Below are positions 25,002-37,559 of a stretch of DNA of 64,000 nt, piece after piece (positions within the stretch are counted from its first letter, which is position 1; every line of letters starts with the position of its first letter). The DNA comes from Motacilla alba alba (Eukaryota; Chordata; Aves; Passeriformes; Motacillidae), in NCBI RefSeq assembly GCF_015832195.1, contig NC_052033.1, forward strand, positions 4,836,001-4,900,000. The letters are read 5' to 3'. Made by a program: the position numbers and the translations under genes. Below the pieces are notes generated by a model that saw nothing but the letters and a program-made list of their open reading frames with translations, made no database searches and was not told the DNA's origin.

Positions 25002-25612
25002 GAGCATGGAATGGGCCAGGAGCAGCTCTGACACAGGGTGTGGAACAGAGCTTGGATCTGAGCATGGAATGGGCCAGGAGCAGCTCTGACACAGGGTGTG
25101 GAACAGAGCTTGGATCTGAGCATGGAATGGGTCAGGACACACAGAGAGCGTGGAACAGAGCTTGGATCTGAGCATGGAATGGGCCAGGAGCAGCTCTGAC
25201 ACAGAGTGTGGAACAGAGCTTGGATCTGAGCATGGAATGGGCCAGGAGCAGCTCTGACACAGGGTGTAGAACAGAGCTTGGATCTGAGCATGGAACAGCT
25301 CTGGACACAAAGCATGGAACAGGTCTGGAGCAGCTCTGGACACACAGAGAACATGAAACAGAGTGTGGATCAGAGAATGACACAGGTCTGGACACACAGC
25401 ATGGAACAGAAAATGGATCTGAGCATGGCACAGCTCTGACACACAGAGAACATGGAACATAGAATGGATCTAAGACTGGAACAGCTCTGGACACACAGCA
25501 TGGAACAGAGAATGGATCTGAGCATGGCACAGCTCTGGGCACACAGAGAACATGGAACAGAGAATGGATCTGAGCATGGCACAGGCCAGGAGCAGCTCTG
25601 ACACAGAGCATG
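25002..25612. repeat. Minisatellite, 58-bp unit decaying to 45-52 bp
   Basis: Units start GAGCATGGAATGGGCCAGGA at 25002, 25060 and 25118 (58 bp apart), then at 25170 (52 bp), and continue with shorter, diverged units ending GAACAGAGAATGGATCT. The three long minus-strand ORFs across it are repeat artefacts. Confidence 0.9.
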
Positions 25613-25928
25613 TGGATTGCAGCACTGCCCAAGGCAAGCAGGGCTCCTCCTGGAAAAGGCATTCCCAGCCAGCTTGGCATCTTTCTGTTGGCATTCCCAG
25701 CTGCCCCCGTGGCTGGTGAGGCCCCTGCCCTGGCTGTGCCAAGGGCAGCTCTGAGCACCCAGCCGGGCTGGGCTCCAGCAGAGAGGAAAAAGGATCCTTG
25801 GATGGCTCTGCCAGGAGCAGATCCCAGCAGAGGGGTGGGGGCAGCACAGCAACAACCACAGGTACCCTCCCAGAAATGGAATGACCTCTACACCCATCCC
25901 TGCTGGGGAGTGCCAGCCACAGGAATCA

Positions 25929-26261
<333 letters not shown>

Positions 26262-26813
26262 TCAGCAGGGAGCAAAGCTGGACCTGAGCCTCAGCCACAG
26301 CTCCTGGGCATGATTCAAACTGGCACCAGCACATCCTGGAGAAATGGATCCTGTGGTGCTGCTTCCTGTCCACAGCCATTTTGGGGACAGCAAAATGCTG
26401 CCTCACATCCCCTGGAGCTGCCTCAGAGGGATGGGGCTGGACTGGCACTCACCCCGGGCACGCAGGGCTGTGCCAGGTGCTCGGGCAGCATCACTCACCT
26501 CCACCCCCCTCCGTGTGCCCTCCCCACCCTCAGGGACACAAAACCAGCCTGGGGGGATCTTTAACTGGGCCAGCACGATGATCCAGCTGCCCTCTCTGTG
26601 TGCCAGCTTCCTCAGGAGTGCTCTGAACCTGGAGGCTCTGGGGCTGTGGGGCTCTGCAAAGCTTCACACCTGCACACTCAGGGCTGGGAGCTGGGGCTCT
26701 GGGGCACCTCTGGGGGCACTCGGAGGGCAAGGCAGGGTGTTAGGGATGTTCCTGAGGCAGGAAATGCCTATCCTGAGGGGTGGAGGATGCCCCTCTACTG
26801 ATGTTCATTTTCT

Positions 26814-27224
26814 TGGTTGCCACCGTCACATTTTCTGGAAAAATCTCCTTTGCCCAGGATTTTTCTCCTGGGAAGCTGAGAAGCCTCAGAGAAAAAGGAA
26901 AACAAAATATTATCTCATTTGCTTCTCCTGTGTTTTGCTGCTTTGGAATGTGGTTTGGAGATTGTTTATCCAAGAGGTTTCATTGGTTTCATGGGAATTG
27001 TTTTGACTTGATGACCAATCCCCATCAGGCTGTGTTGGGACTCTGGAGAGAGTCACGAGTTTCCATTATTATCTTCTTAGCCTTCTGTCTGCATCCTTTC
27101 TGTATTCTTTAGTATAGTTTAATTTAGTATTCTTTAATATATTATAGACGATAAAATAGTAAATTAACCTTCTGAGAACATGGAGTCAGATTCATCATTC
27201 CTGCCTTCATCTGGCAACCCCACA
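26814..27224 (+). mobile_element. Solo LTR of the TGTGGCATTCAC family, copy 1
   Basis: This unit of about 410 bp has TCACATTTTCTGGAAAAATC at the 5' side, CCAAT at 27014-27018, a TTTAGTATAGTTTAATTTAG AT-rich poly(A) region and ACATGGAGTCAGATTCATCA near the 3' end. The same order occurs in reverse at 28577-28978 and 61006-61410. No internal genes are present. I recognise this as a common passerine ERV LTR; the family name was not checked. Confidence 0.8.
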
Positions 27225-28576
27225 AGCACAAGAGCTGGTCACTGAGGGGTCCCCAGGCAGGGTCCCAGTGCCCTCTGTCACAATTCTAATGCTGAAGCAC
27301 TGGCAGTAAAGATCAGCACTGAGCCCAGATGCTAAAATTGAAGTTCAGACTATCTGCAGGGTTTTGAAACCTTGTCCCTTCACTGCAAGCTGGAAAACGG
27401 TCTCTCAGCAGCCCAGCCAAGGCACAGGGACCTGTTGAACTGCAGTTTTAACCCCCAGGTGTTCAGATATTCAAATGGGCAGAGATGAAAGGATTTAACG
27501 AAGCAGGAACCTCAATTATTGGAAGCAGAGCCAGAACAGACCAGTGGGCTCTGTCAGACCCCACAGCAGTGATGGGGATCAGCAGCTGAGGCAAAAGACC
27601 AAGGAGGTGGCCAGGTATGGTCTGGAAATGAAATCAGAAGGGTAAATTCTCTGCAGGAGCAGTAGAATGCCCAAGGCTTGGGTTCACACATTCCTGTTGT
27701 ACATCCCTAAAGTGTCCCATGAAGAGCAACGTGTGACCAGTGTGCACTCACCTGCCCCGAGCCCTCTTGCCTCCTCTGCACCAGGGACTGGTTGAGATAA
27801 AAGCTCTGATTCTGCCCAAAAGTAACAGAGCAGCAGGGGAATTTCACTTAGAAAACTGCTGGCCTTGTGCAGTGTCCACTTGCTAACTTCTCCCATTTCC
27901 AGGAAAAAACCTCAAACCAAAATCCACCCAAGCAGAGTGCAGACATTTCACAGACATTTTCCTAGACCTGAGTCATAAGTGAATCTGCTTCCTCCAAAAA
28001 ACATCTGTGAGAGTGAGGCCACCTCCTCCCCTGCTGCCTCTCTGCCGTGTGGAGCCCTGCTTGTTGGACAGCAGAACGTTTTCCTCCTCTCTGAATTTTT
28101 CATTTCAGCGTGTCCTCAGTGCCCCTGCAGCCTGGAAATGAACCCAGCAGTTCATCGGAGTGTCTGCTCGGGGATCCAGAGCTGCTTCCACAACTTTTCT
28201 CCCACTGGGGCTTCCCCTGGATGTTTTAAAGCTCCTGTCACCCACCCTCAGCACTGCACAGTGTCAAAGACAGGCTGAGACAGTCCTGCCTCAGTAATCA
28301 CAGAATTACTCTCACAGTAATTCTGTGGGAAAATTCACAGGGATTCACAGGAAATAAAGAATTATTTCCTTTCTCACAGAATCCAGCACTGGTGAAAAAT
28401 TCCTCCTGCCAATGCAATAACCACCTGGGTTCCTAAATCTCCTCTCCCCTTTCTCCTGCTCCTCTCTGCTCTCCTGGAAGGGCGTTCTGGTGTGGCAGAG
28501 CACAGACCCGGGGGGTGTGGAGTGGCACCTCTCAGAGAGCAGCATTTCCTTGCTGATGATTTCCATCTATTGTGTT
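27225..28576. other. No gene; small hairpin at 28299-28327
   Basis: CACAGAATTACT (28299-28310) and its exact complement (28316-28327) flank a 5-base loop. The remainder is plain intronic sequence. Confidence 0.5.
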
Positions 28577-28978
28577 TGTGGGGTGCCTCGTGGCAGGCAG
28601 GAATGATGAATCTGATTCCATGTGCTCAGAAAGCTAATTTATTATTTTATGATCTATATTTTATTAAAGAATACTAAACTATACTGAATAATGCAGCAAG
28701 GATACAGACAGAAGGCTAAAAAGATAATAATGAAACTTGTGACTCTCTCCAGAGTCCTGACACAGCTTGGCCCTGATTGACCAATGAATCAAAACAACTC
28801 ACATGAAATCAATGAAACAGTCACCTGTGGGTAAACAATCCCCAAACACATTCCAAAGCAGCAAAACACAGGAGAAGCAAATCAGATAATTATTGTTTTC
28901 CTTTTTCTCTGAGGCTTCTCAGCTTCCCAGGAGAGAAATCCTGGGCAAAGGGATTTTTCAGAAAATACAAATGCGACA
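28577..28978 (-). mobile_element. Solo LTR of the TGTGGCATTCAC family, copy 2
   Basis: It is the reverse of the unit at 26814: GAATGATGAATCTGATTCCA, an AT-rich poly(A) region, CAATCCCCAAACACATTCCA, CAGCTTCCCAGGAGAGAAAT, ending near AAATGCGACA. It lies 1.35 kb from copy 1 in opposite orientation. Confidence 0.85.
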
Positions 28979-29929
28979 TCCATCCATGTCTGACAGACTG
29001 CCTGCAGGATCAGGGAGAGCGTGGCATTCATCAGGGGGCTGGAAACAATTGATTTGATGTCATCCAGCAAACACAGGCTGGATCAGCACTGAAACCATGT
29101 CCCCACTCCTCCTCCCGCTTGTGTGGCAAGGACCCCGGGGTAACATCTCTTTGCAAATTGCTCAGCCAGAACGTGGAGCTGATCTCCATTTTCACGGAGG
29201 TTTGGGCACGCTGCAGTGAGCCCAGGCACACGCAGGAGCTGTGCTCGGTGCCAGAGCAGAGCATTAATTGACTGCTTGCATGAGGTGTGTGAAATTAAGT
29301 GCCACACATTTATCTGATGGGCTGCTGCAGGATCACTTCATCTTCTCGCTGCTTTTCCCATCCAGGCAGTCAGGAACAGACTGGAATGGTTCTGGCAAGT
29401 GAGAAGTCACCTTGAAATCCACTGCCCATCACTCAGCAAAACAAGGGATAAACTGAAATGACCAAAGCTAATTTCAGATGTCTTTTGCATAATGTAGCTT
29501 GAGGGGGAGATCAGAGAACTGAGGTGCTCCAGTAAGGAGAAATATCTCGTGCAATTTATATTCTGAGGCCAGCTCAGCACCAGTTTCTCAGCAGGTTTTC
29601 ACTCCTGCGATCTATTTCTCTCTGGCCTCCCTCCTCTTTGTTTGTGGTGCTTGTGGGCTCCTGTGGAAGCTGCGGGTCAGGATCAATAATCAGGATGCAA
29701 ATGAAAGGTCTCCCACTGCCTGCAAGGCAGTGAGCTTCTGTTCCCCAGCATTCCCACCACGCCAGCTGGAGGTGATGCTGGAAAACGAGCTCTGTCCATG
29801 GCTGCTGGGATTACCTCTAAAGTCAGGCTTGGTCCCCATTCTCCTCAGCATCTCTGTGCTATTTGGTGCCCCTCTTCTGGCACACCATCCCTCCTGGCAC
29901 AGGAGCAGGCAGGAGGTGAAGCTCAGCCA
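28979..29929. other. No recognised feature
   Basis: Plain intronic sequence; no repeat or coding signature was recognised. Confidence 0.5.
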
Positions 29930-30615
29930 GCCCAGAGGACACCCAGCAGCACAGGGACCTCACCTGCACCACAGGAACCTCATCCAGCCCCACAGGAACC
30001 TCACCAGCCCCACAGGAACCTCATCCAGCCCCACAGGAACCTCACTTGCACCACAGGAACCTCACCCAGCAGTACAGGAACCTCACCAGCCCCACAGGGA
30101 CCTCATCCAGCCCCACAGGAACCTCACTTGCACCACAGGAACCTCACCCAGCAGCACAGGAACCTCACCAACACCACAGGGACCTCATCCAGAACACAGG
30201 AACCTCACCCAGCAGCACAGGAACCTCACCAACACCACAGGGACCTCACCTGCACCACAGGAACCTCACCCAGCAGCACAGGAACCTCACCCAGCAGCAC
30301 AGGGACCTCACCTGCACCACAGGAACCTCACCTGCACCACAGGGACCTCACCCAGCAGCACAGGAACCTCACCCAGCAGCACAGGAACCTCACCAGCAGC
30401 ACAGGAACCTCACCAGCAGCACAGGAACCTCATCCAGCCCCACAGGAACCTCACCTGCACCACAGGAACCTCACCAGCAGCAGAGGAACCTCATCCAGCA
30501 CCACAGGGACCTCATCCAGAGCACAGGAACCTCATCCAGAGCCCCACAGGGACCTCATCCAGCCCCACAGGGACCTCATCCAGAGCACAGGAACCTCATG
30601 AAGTGCCACAGGAAC
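29930..30615. repeat. Minisatellite with 21-bp unit
   Basis: CACAGGAACCTCACCTGCAC and variants (CACCCAGCAG, CATCCAGCCC, CACCAACACC) repeat over 30 times. The unit length is mostly a multiple of three, so all three plus frames stay open (ORFs of 267-354 aa encoding repeated HRNLT or TGTSP units). There is no signal peptide, domain or codon bias to suggest a gene. Confidence 0.95.
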
Positions 30616-32049
30616 CTCCCCCAGCCTCAGGACAGCCCCACCTTGGTACAGCTCTGCTCACTCCTGCACTCTGTCTCCTGCCAGGGAAACACAGCCCCTC
30701 TGGGCTGGGCTCATCCCTCTGCCAGTGCTTTGCAGCCTCTCTGCAAGCTCGGGGCTCAGAGAAGCTCCAGGATTTCCAGAGCTGTGCAGATTAGACCTGA
30801 AGTCTTCTTGCCACATCTCGCTCTGCCCCTCTTGTTGGAAGACACTTTCAAAGTGTGTTTACATGAGGCACAAAACCTTTCATGTTCAAGGACGGGAGCA
30901 GATGATACCAAAAGAAAACAAAATGTGAATCGATGGCAAAGTTTTAAACAAAGCTCAAGCGGCAAAAGGGATGTGCTGCAGATTTGCACTTGAGTCTGCA
31001 CATATGTTGTGCGAATTCTGCAAGACATTTCAACAGATGCCTTTTAAAACATTCACCCAGAGAAAGCAAACAATGTCACCTAGGAGAAGCTGCTACAACC
31101 CAGCCTTCTGCTGCTCAGCTGCAGCTCAGCAGAGCTCCAGCCCTCTGTCAGAGCTCTCCCTGCTCCCCCAGCCCTGCCTTCTGCTCAGCCCTTTGAAGGC
31201 TCAGACGCAAAGTCCCCGACTCTGACGCAAGTTCTGACAAAGGGCCCCGTTCCTCAGGAAAATCTGGTGCCACTGCTGACGTTCTGGAGCCTTCTGTGCC
31301 AGGGCTCAGAGCTCCCAGGCCATGCTGGAGTGACACGCTGTCAGAGCAGGCAATAAACTGATGTTTGCAGAGTCAAAATTTATGGCATGTATCTTCGGTG
31401 CTTGTGTTTTCACACTTCTGTTTCCTCGTGTTACAAACACTGTTATTAATAGTGCTTTGCATTTCTCATGACTAATCTCCAGGAGGTTTCTACATTTCCA
31501 GGTCAGAGCCTCTGTGGTGTAAATCAGAGCTCTCCAGCGAGTAGCTGCCCTCATTTATGAGAGCTGGAGATGGAGGATTTCAAACAGAAAGCCCTGTGTC
31601 TGTCAGGATGGCTCTGGCACTGGGCCTTGCAGGGCTCCCGGCTGAGAGCTGAGCCTGAAGGAGGAAGGTGCAGAGGGAGGGGATGCAGCACACACTGCAG
31701 GGTGGCCCTGGGTGTGACAGTGACAGCCCTGGGTGCTGTCAGCCCGGGGGATCAGTGTGGAAAGGCCCCAGAGCACACAGAGTGCTTCACTGGATGCTGC
31801 ACCCACAGCTGGGCTGCGAGGAGCAGCGCTGCCAGTTGGAACAAAGGGAGAGCTGCAGAAATTAAAATTGCTCATCCTGGAGCGTGCTGGGGGTGCAGGG
31901 GCTGCAGATAAATCACCTGGCTCTGGCACCAGGGCTGTGCAGAGCTGGGGCTGGGAGCCCTTCCTGCAGGGTTGGAGAGCACTGCAAACGGGTACCACCC
32001 CAGCTCTGCAAGGGCCTCGTGGTCAGGGCAGGGAGAGGGGTTTTGGAAT
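30616..32049. other. No recognised feature
   Basis: Plain intronic sequence, GC-rich at 31600-32000. No gene was recognised. Confidence 0.5.
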
Positions 32050-32205
32050 GGCATGGAGTGATTTGGTTTGGCTTGGCTTGGAAAGGATCACAAAGACCAC
32101 TCAGTTCCACCCCTGCCATGGCAGGGACACCTCTCGCTGTCCCAGGCTGCCCCAAGCCCTGTCCAGCCTGGCCTTGGGCACTGCCAGGGATTCCAGAATT
32201 AATCT
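32050..32205 (-). mobile_element. CR1 LINE 3' end fragment
   Basis: It reads GGCTTGGAAAGGATCACAAA, then CCACCCCTGCCATGGCAGGG, then GTCCAGCCTGGCCTTGGGCA; a reversed CR1 3' UTR. Confidence 0.85.
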
Positions 32206-32245
32206 GGAATTACCAGAAATTAATCTGGAAACCCAGGATTTGATC

Positions 32246-32665
32246 TGAGACTTGGAAAAGGCTCCCAAACTCGGCTGACAGAAGGGAGAATGTGGATTTG
32301 GAGTTTAAAGCAGAGACACGTTAAGCTAAGCAGAGGAAAGTTTAGAGTTTTGGAGTCTAAGGTATAGAAAAAATAAAAGTAGTTACAGAGGTGAACAAGG
32401 AGTTTAGAGTGCAGCACTGTAGGTTTGTGTGCTGTAACATGACTAGATGAGAAAGCTCACACTGTAACATGGGTCCATAAGACAAAATATTCACATATTA
32501 GCTTCAAAACATAAATATCCTTGTTAGCAGTGTTTTACTGGTCAATAAATCCTTAAAAGGCCTTGTAACTCAGAGTCTTGAGACTTTCTGGGCCATGCTG
32601 TGAAGATGTGAGCAGGACTCCCCCTTCCTGCCTAGGCAGAAGGTAAGAAAATCAACCTCATCATT
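32246..32665 (+). mobile_element. Probable solo LTR, single copy
   Basis: This block of about 420 bp contains GTGTGCTGTAACATGACTAG, CACACTGTAACATGGGTCCA, AATAAA at 32544-32549 and a CT-rich 3' part. It adjoins the CR1 at 32050. The layout and AATAAA suggest an endogenous retrovirus LTR. Ends and class are inferred. Confidence 0.6.
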
Positions 32666-33105
32666 TAAAACAATTCAAAGGTCCCATCTCAAATTCCTCC
32701 CAAAATTCCCCCCAGGTGAGTTATCACACCTCCCACTGCCATTCCAGCCCTGCCGAGGTCAGGTCTGGCTGTTCTCTGGGTTATGTGCTGCACATCTGAT
32801 TAGCTTCTCCTTTCCCCCATCTATTTCTTCTGGGGATAAAGCTAATTTAAACAGCCCTTAATTGTTGTGATTTTGTAAACAGTGTCTTAAACACAATAGA
32901 CACAAAACTCTCAACAAATTGCTGGAGGAGATGTGACAGAATAGGGAATCATTTTCATATCTTCTGGGATTGCCCCACATTGAAGCTTCTGGTCTGATGT
33001 TAGAAAATTGATGCAAGGATTTTTTTTTTTTCAGCAATATATCCCCCAAAGCCCTATTAGTGTGTGGGAAGGAAGATGCCCTGGATTTCTGGAATGAAGA
33101 AAGGA
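32666..33105. other. No recognised feature
   Basis: AT-rich intronic sequence leading into the GGAA array. Confidence 0.45.
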
Positions 33106-33157
33106 GAAAGAGGGAGGAAAAGAAAGAAAAGAGAAAAAAGGGGATAAAGAAAAGAGG

Positions 33158-33464
33158 GAAGGAAGGAAGGAAGGAAGGAAGGAAGGAAGGAAGGAAGGAA
33201 GGAAGGAAGGAAGGAAGGAAGGAAGTGGCGGAAGGAAGGAAGGAAGGAAGTGGCGGAAGGAAGTGGCGGAAGGAAGTGGCGGAAGGAAGTGGCGGAAGGA
33301 AGTGGCGGAAGGAAGTGGCGGAAGGAAGTGGCGGAAGGAAGTGGCGGAAGGAAGTGGCGGAAGGAAGTGGCGGAAGTGGCGGAAGTGGCGGAAGGAAGGA
33401 AGGAAGGAAGGAAGGAAGGAAGGAAGGAAGGAAGGAAGGAAGGAAGGAAGGAAGGAAGGAAGGA
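33158..33464. repeat. GGAA microsatellite with internal 13-bp GGAAGGAAGTGGC array
   Basis: Perfect GGAA tracts flank a core in which GGAAGGAAGTGGC repeats about ten times (33215-33392). Unit variants lacking one GGAA occur near 33370-33390. A purine-rich run-in starts at about 33105. All ORFs here (FLPS, GRKE, WRKEVAEG) are repeat artefacts. Confidence 0.95.
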
Positions 33465-34486
33465 AAAAGCACACTCATTCACAAGTCCATATAGAGGAAG
33501 CTGATAGAAACCCACACAAGTTCAGCTATAAAATGAAATTTGCCTCCATCAGAACAACCCCAGGCATCACCCATGGAAAAACACTGGGCCAAATTAAAAC
33601 CTTGAAGTAATTGGCTGCTCATGGTGCTTTACCAAGTATTTCTGAGATGATTGTCAAATGCAATTAGCTGACATAAAAGTCGTGATATGAACTTCCTTCT
33701 AACCATATTATTTGGAAATGTGCTTGGTATTTATAAAGATGTAAAAAAAAATGTTTATTAGGTGCTCTTTAGGTTAGGATAATTATATATGCGCTAAATA
33801 TAATGAGATGAAACTTCAGTAGCAGTAAAAAATAAAGCAATAATCTGTACAGAAACCGAGCCCAGGCAGTCAATGTGTATTTCTGTTCTAGCTGATGCTC
33901 AGCTCTCTTTTGTGCCCTCAGCTCGGTTTTTTTCCTTCATATTTTAATGTTTTTATGGGGGAAATCATTTTATGTGCTTATTTTGTGTGAAGGCTGAATA
34001 TCTAAGCAAGATAAATTAATGTATCAAAAGATTTAGCTGCATTTCATATGTAAAACTTGGTTGTGCTTAGAGCCTAATACTTGCTCCCTCCCACTCACAT
34101 TTTACATACAAATCACTACATTTCCTAAAACTGCTGCTGAGTTCTTCATTTGCAGCTCAAATCTGCAGCTGAGGTAGAAATAAAGTCTAGAGTCAAGGAA
34201 ATCCACATGAAAATTCAGATTTCAGTGGAATTGGGGTCCAAATGCTGCCACTGAGAGCAGAATTTCAGCTGAGGTTTCCAAAGGGCTGTAGGTGCCTCTG
34301 GAATGGGACATTTGGTGCCCTGCGGGGGGATTTGGGGCAGGAATAGTCCAGCAGCAGGAAAACCCAAGGGATTTCTGGCAGGTGATGCTCAGAGTCACTG
34401 TGGTTAATTCAGAGCCCTCAACCACAGCAGAATTGAAATGCTGGGGCTGCAGCCCCTGGGCTGGGAGAGTCTGGAGCTGAGGAGTC
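33465..34486. other. No gene; AT-rich unique sequence
   Basis: 33700-34150 is strongly AT-rich and free of recognised repeats. It could be a conserved intronic element or plain AT-rich DNA; the sequence alone cannot say which. Confidence 0.4.
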
Positions 34487-34595
34487 CCAGGATGGGTTGG
34501 GATGGGATGGACCCTAAAGCTGACCCAGTGCCATGGGCAGGGACATCTCCCAGGGGATCCAAGCCCTGTCCAAGCTGCCTTGGACACTTCCTGTG
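34487..34595 (-). mobile_element. CR1 LINE 3' end fragment
   Basis: GGATGGGTTGGGATGGGATG, then CAGTGCCATGGGCAGGGACA and GCTGCCTTGGACACTTCC match the reversed CR1 3' UTR. Confidence 0.75.
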
Positions 34596-37559
34596 ACTCA
34601 GCTGCCTTCTGATCCCTCTGGGAATTGTCTCCCCCAGGATATCACAATTCCCAGCACTCCTTCCAGCCCTCCGTGCCATCCTGCAAGCTCTTCTGATGTC
34701 CTCCTTGAAAAGTCCAAATACGTTTCCAGCCTCTGCAGCAGCACACGGGGATGGAAGGAACAAAAGCAGCCATGGCCATCTGGATAACTCAGAGGGAAGA
34801 TGTACCTCTGAATCACACCCTCATTTGCAGTCAGCTCAGCCGAGTCCCTCGCAACAACCAAATTGTTAAGGCACAGGAAGCACAAGGAATCCAAGACCGT
34901 GAGTGGATCTGCCTTGGTTTGGTTTTTTTTTTGTCTCTTAAGTACATAAAAAAGCAAAGCATCTGTTAGGAGCAGAGAAAAGTGGAGTTGTTTTGTCACA
35001 TTCCCTGGAGTGCTTGGATGCAGCGGGACGCTGATGCTGGAGCTGCTTTAAAGCTCCTGGGCAGACACAGGTCCAGGGCAGCTCAGAACCCAGCAGGGGC
35101 TGCATTGTAAGAATGAGTAGCAAGACCAAAGAGAAAACAACACAATTTCAACCCTATTTCTCCATTTTCTACTTCTTTTTTTTTTTCTTTCTTTTTTTTT
35201 TTCCCCTCAGGAAAGTAAAAAAAGTAAACAGAATAAGCAGTCAGGAACATTGGAAGCTGTCAGTTCAGGCTCAATAAATACTGCTGTGGCACTGATGAGT
35301 TTAAAGCTGACACTCTTCCTCCTGGAGTGTTTGGAAGACAGCAAATGAAGTCCTAATAGCACAGGCTTACCATGGAAGGAATTTTTAGGCTGAAGAGATG
35401 CCTGCCTCCTCTGGGAAGGAGAAACCCCCGAGGTTTAGGGGATCTTTCCAAGGGCAATTGTTCTCCCACCCTCCTTAGCAGCAGGGAGATTTCTGTGTGT
35501 GAACACAACTTGCAATAAATCAGCTCCAGAATAGTCAGGATGAGGTTTCAGAATTCAAAACAAACGCCAGGACAAAAAAAGAGTAACAAATACAGAGCTT
35601 CAGAGCTGCCAGAAGTGATAGAGATGGGGCTTGCTGGGAGCTCACAGCAGGAGGAATGGATCCCATTCCGAAGGCACAGGGGACAGGGAGGGACACGGAC
35701 GGGACCGAGACAAGGCAGCAGCAGAAGAGGGGGGAAGCAGAGGGGACCTGAGGGATCGGTCAGAGGTTGCTCTGATGGCACAGACACTGGGGAGCAGGGG
35801 TTTGGGGGCAGGGACTGGCCTGGGGCTGGATGGAGCCAGGAGCTGCCAGGGTTTGGCTGGCTCCAAGGGAGGGGGGACACAGCCCAGGCTCCACTGGTGC
35901 TCAGGGGAACCCAAAGGAGGGGACAGCAGGGCTGGGGGACAGGGCTGAGCAGAGAGAGGCAGATTCTGGCCATGGAGGAAGCAAAGAAACATCTCCAGGC
36001 TGGGACGAGGTGGAGGAAACCAAGTGGGAAACAAAGGAGTTTCTTGGAATTAGACACAAGGCTGATCAGCACAGTTAGAAAAGACTGGGCCATATTTCCC
36101 TGTGCACACTCCTGAAAATATGGTCCTGTGTTTAATGCCAGTGGGAACCATCAGCCATGCAGCACTGCCAGAGGAATATTTCCATTAACATTAAACACAT
36201 TTGGTGCCAGTAAATGTTACTGGCTGGCAGAGGAAAGTTACAACGTGTGTAATTTTGCTCTTTGCTTTCTCTTACCATGTGTAGGTGTCTGGTTGTCACT
36301 GTTTAGTATCAGGTGATTATAATTTTGTTCTTGGTCATCTGAAATTCACAGAAAAAAAAAATCCCTTTAAGAACCAGCTTAGCATTGCCACTGATCTGCA
36401 GATGATAATTACAGCTCACAGTATCACAGGAAATCTCAGCATGATTAAAGAAAGGAGAAGGAAATGCTTGAGAAAGCAGAAGATTCTGTTATGCAGTTCA
36501 CTTAAAATTCCAGATGCAAGGAGAACACGATAATGGGAATCTGCTCCCCTTCTGCTGAGCCTGCAAATGAGGGTGCTCTGAAAGGTGGAATCGTGTCCAG
36601 ACAGGAGCACACCCAGCTGTACCCCAGGGTGGGCTGCTCCTGGAGGCCCCTTTGCTGCTCCAGCTCCAGCAGAGCTTTGGAGTGTTCAGGATGGGAGCCC
36701 CAAGCACCCAAACCCGGCTGTCCCACTGTGAGCACAGAGAGGAGTCAGAGCTGTGGCCTGGAGCAGCTCAACCGCTGCACAAGAGCTCTGATCCCTGCCC
36801 AGGGAATGGGAATCCTTGGGGCAGTGCAGGGGAACCATCCACGCAGAGCCACTGCTGGAACTGGGGCTGGGAGCTGCCCTGGGGGGAGAACAGCTCTGCC
36901 TCCTCCTCCCTGCAATGAAATCATCAGAAAAGGGACTCCTGATAAACCCCCACAGCCTTTCAGGAAGGACTGAGCTCCTTCCAGACCTTTCCACCGTGGA
37001 TGGAGCTGCAGCAGGGCAGGATGAGAGGATATCTCTGGGGATCTCTGGGGATCCTTCTTGTCCTGCTCTGCTGCTGCAGGGGGTCACTCCAGGGGTACTC
37101 TTCTACTCCCAAACCTTTCATGGGTATCTTCTTTCCCCCAGAAGTTCTGTGCCACTGAGTCTTCCTTTCTGCTTTTCAGACCAATTCCTTCTTCCAGAGA
37201 TGTGGAGAGAACACCCCTTATTTATTTCTGCCCAACCCTTTTTGACCACGGTTGCTGTGTGCTCCTTTATCCTTTGCTGTTTCCCTGTTTTCCTGCTTTG
37301 CCTTGGCTCCCTGTCACTGCAGCCCCCTGTGCTGCCCCTGACCCAGATCCTCCTGAGCTCTGGGATGTGTTTCTGAGAGAGCCCTGAGAGCCCAGGACAC
37401 AGTGGAAAGCCTGCATTGTCCCCAGTCAGCTTCTCTTGCTCACACAGACCTGTGATATTTTTCTTTTCCTGGTTCATGTAAAGCCTGTGATCCTTTGTGG
37501 TTCCTTATTGCTTTTCCAAGGAACTCTCCAATTGTTCTCCAGCACAGAAAAGGCTTTTA
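34596..37559. other. No gene; poly-T tract at about 35170-35206
   Basis: There is a T-rich tract with a few C interruptions at 35170-35206. The rest is unremarkable intronic sequence. The ORF pair near 35.6-36.1 kb has no recognised domain. Confidence 0.45.

Noticed and set aside
25002..25612. Possible CRISPR-like array of regularly spaced repeats
   Set aside because: Units are contiguous with no unique spacers, and the genome is vertebrate; it is a minisatellite.
29730..30993. Overlapping 267-354 aa plus-strand ORFs with repeated HRNLT and TGTSP units
   Set aside because: They are created by a 21-bp minisatellite. All three frames are open, and the peptide has no domain, signal or unique sequence.
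33031..33515. FLPSFLPS and GRKEGRKE ORFs
   Set aside because: Translation of the GGAA microsatellite.
35540..36115. Overlapping 170-190 aa ORFs on both strands near 35.6-36.1 kb
   Set aside because: GC-rich sequence with low stop frequency; no recognised domain, no splice signals and frames open on both strands.
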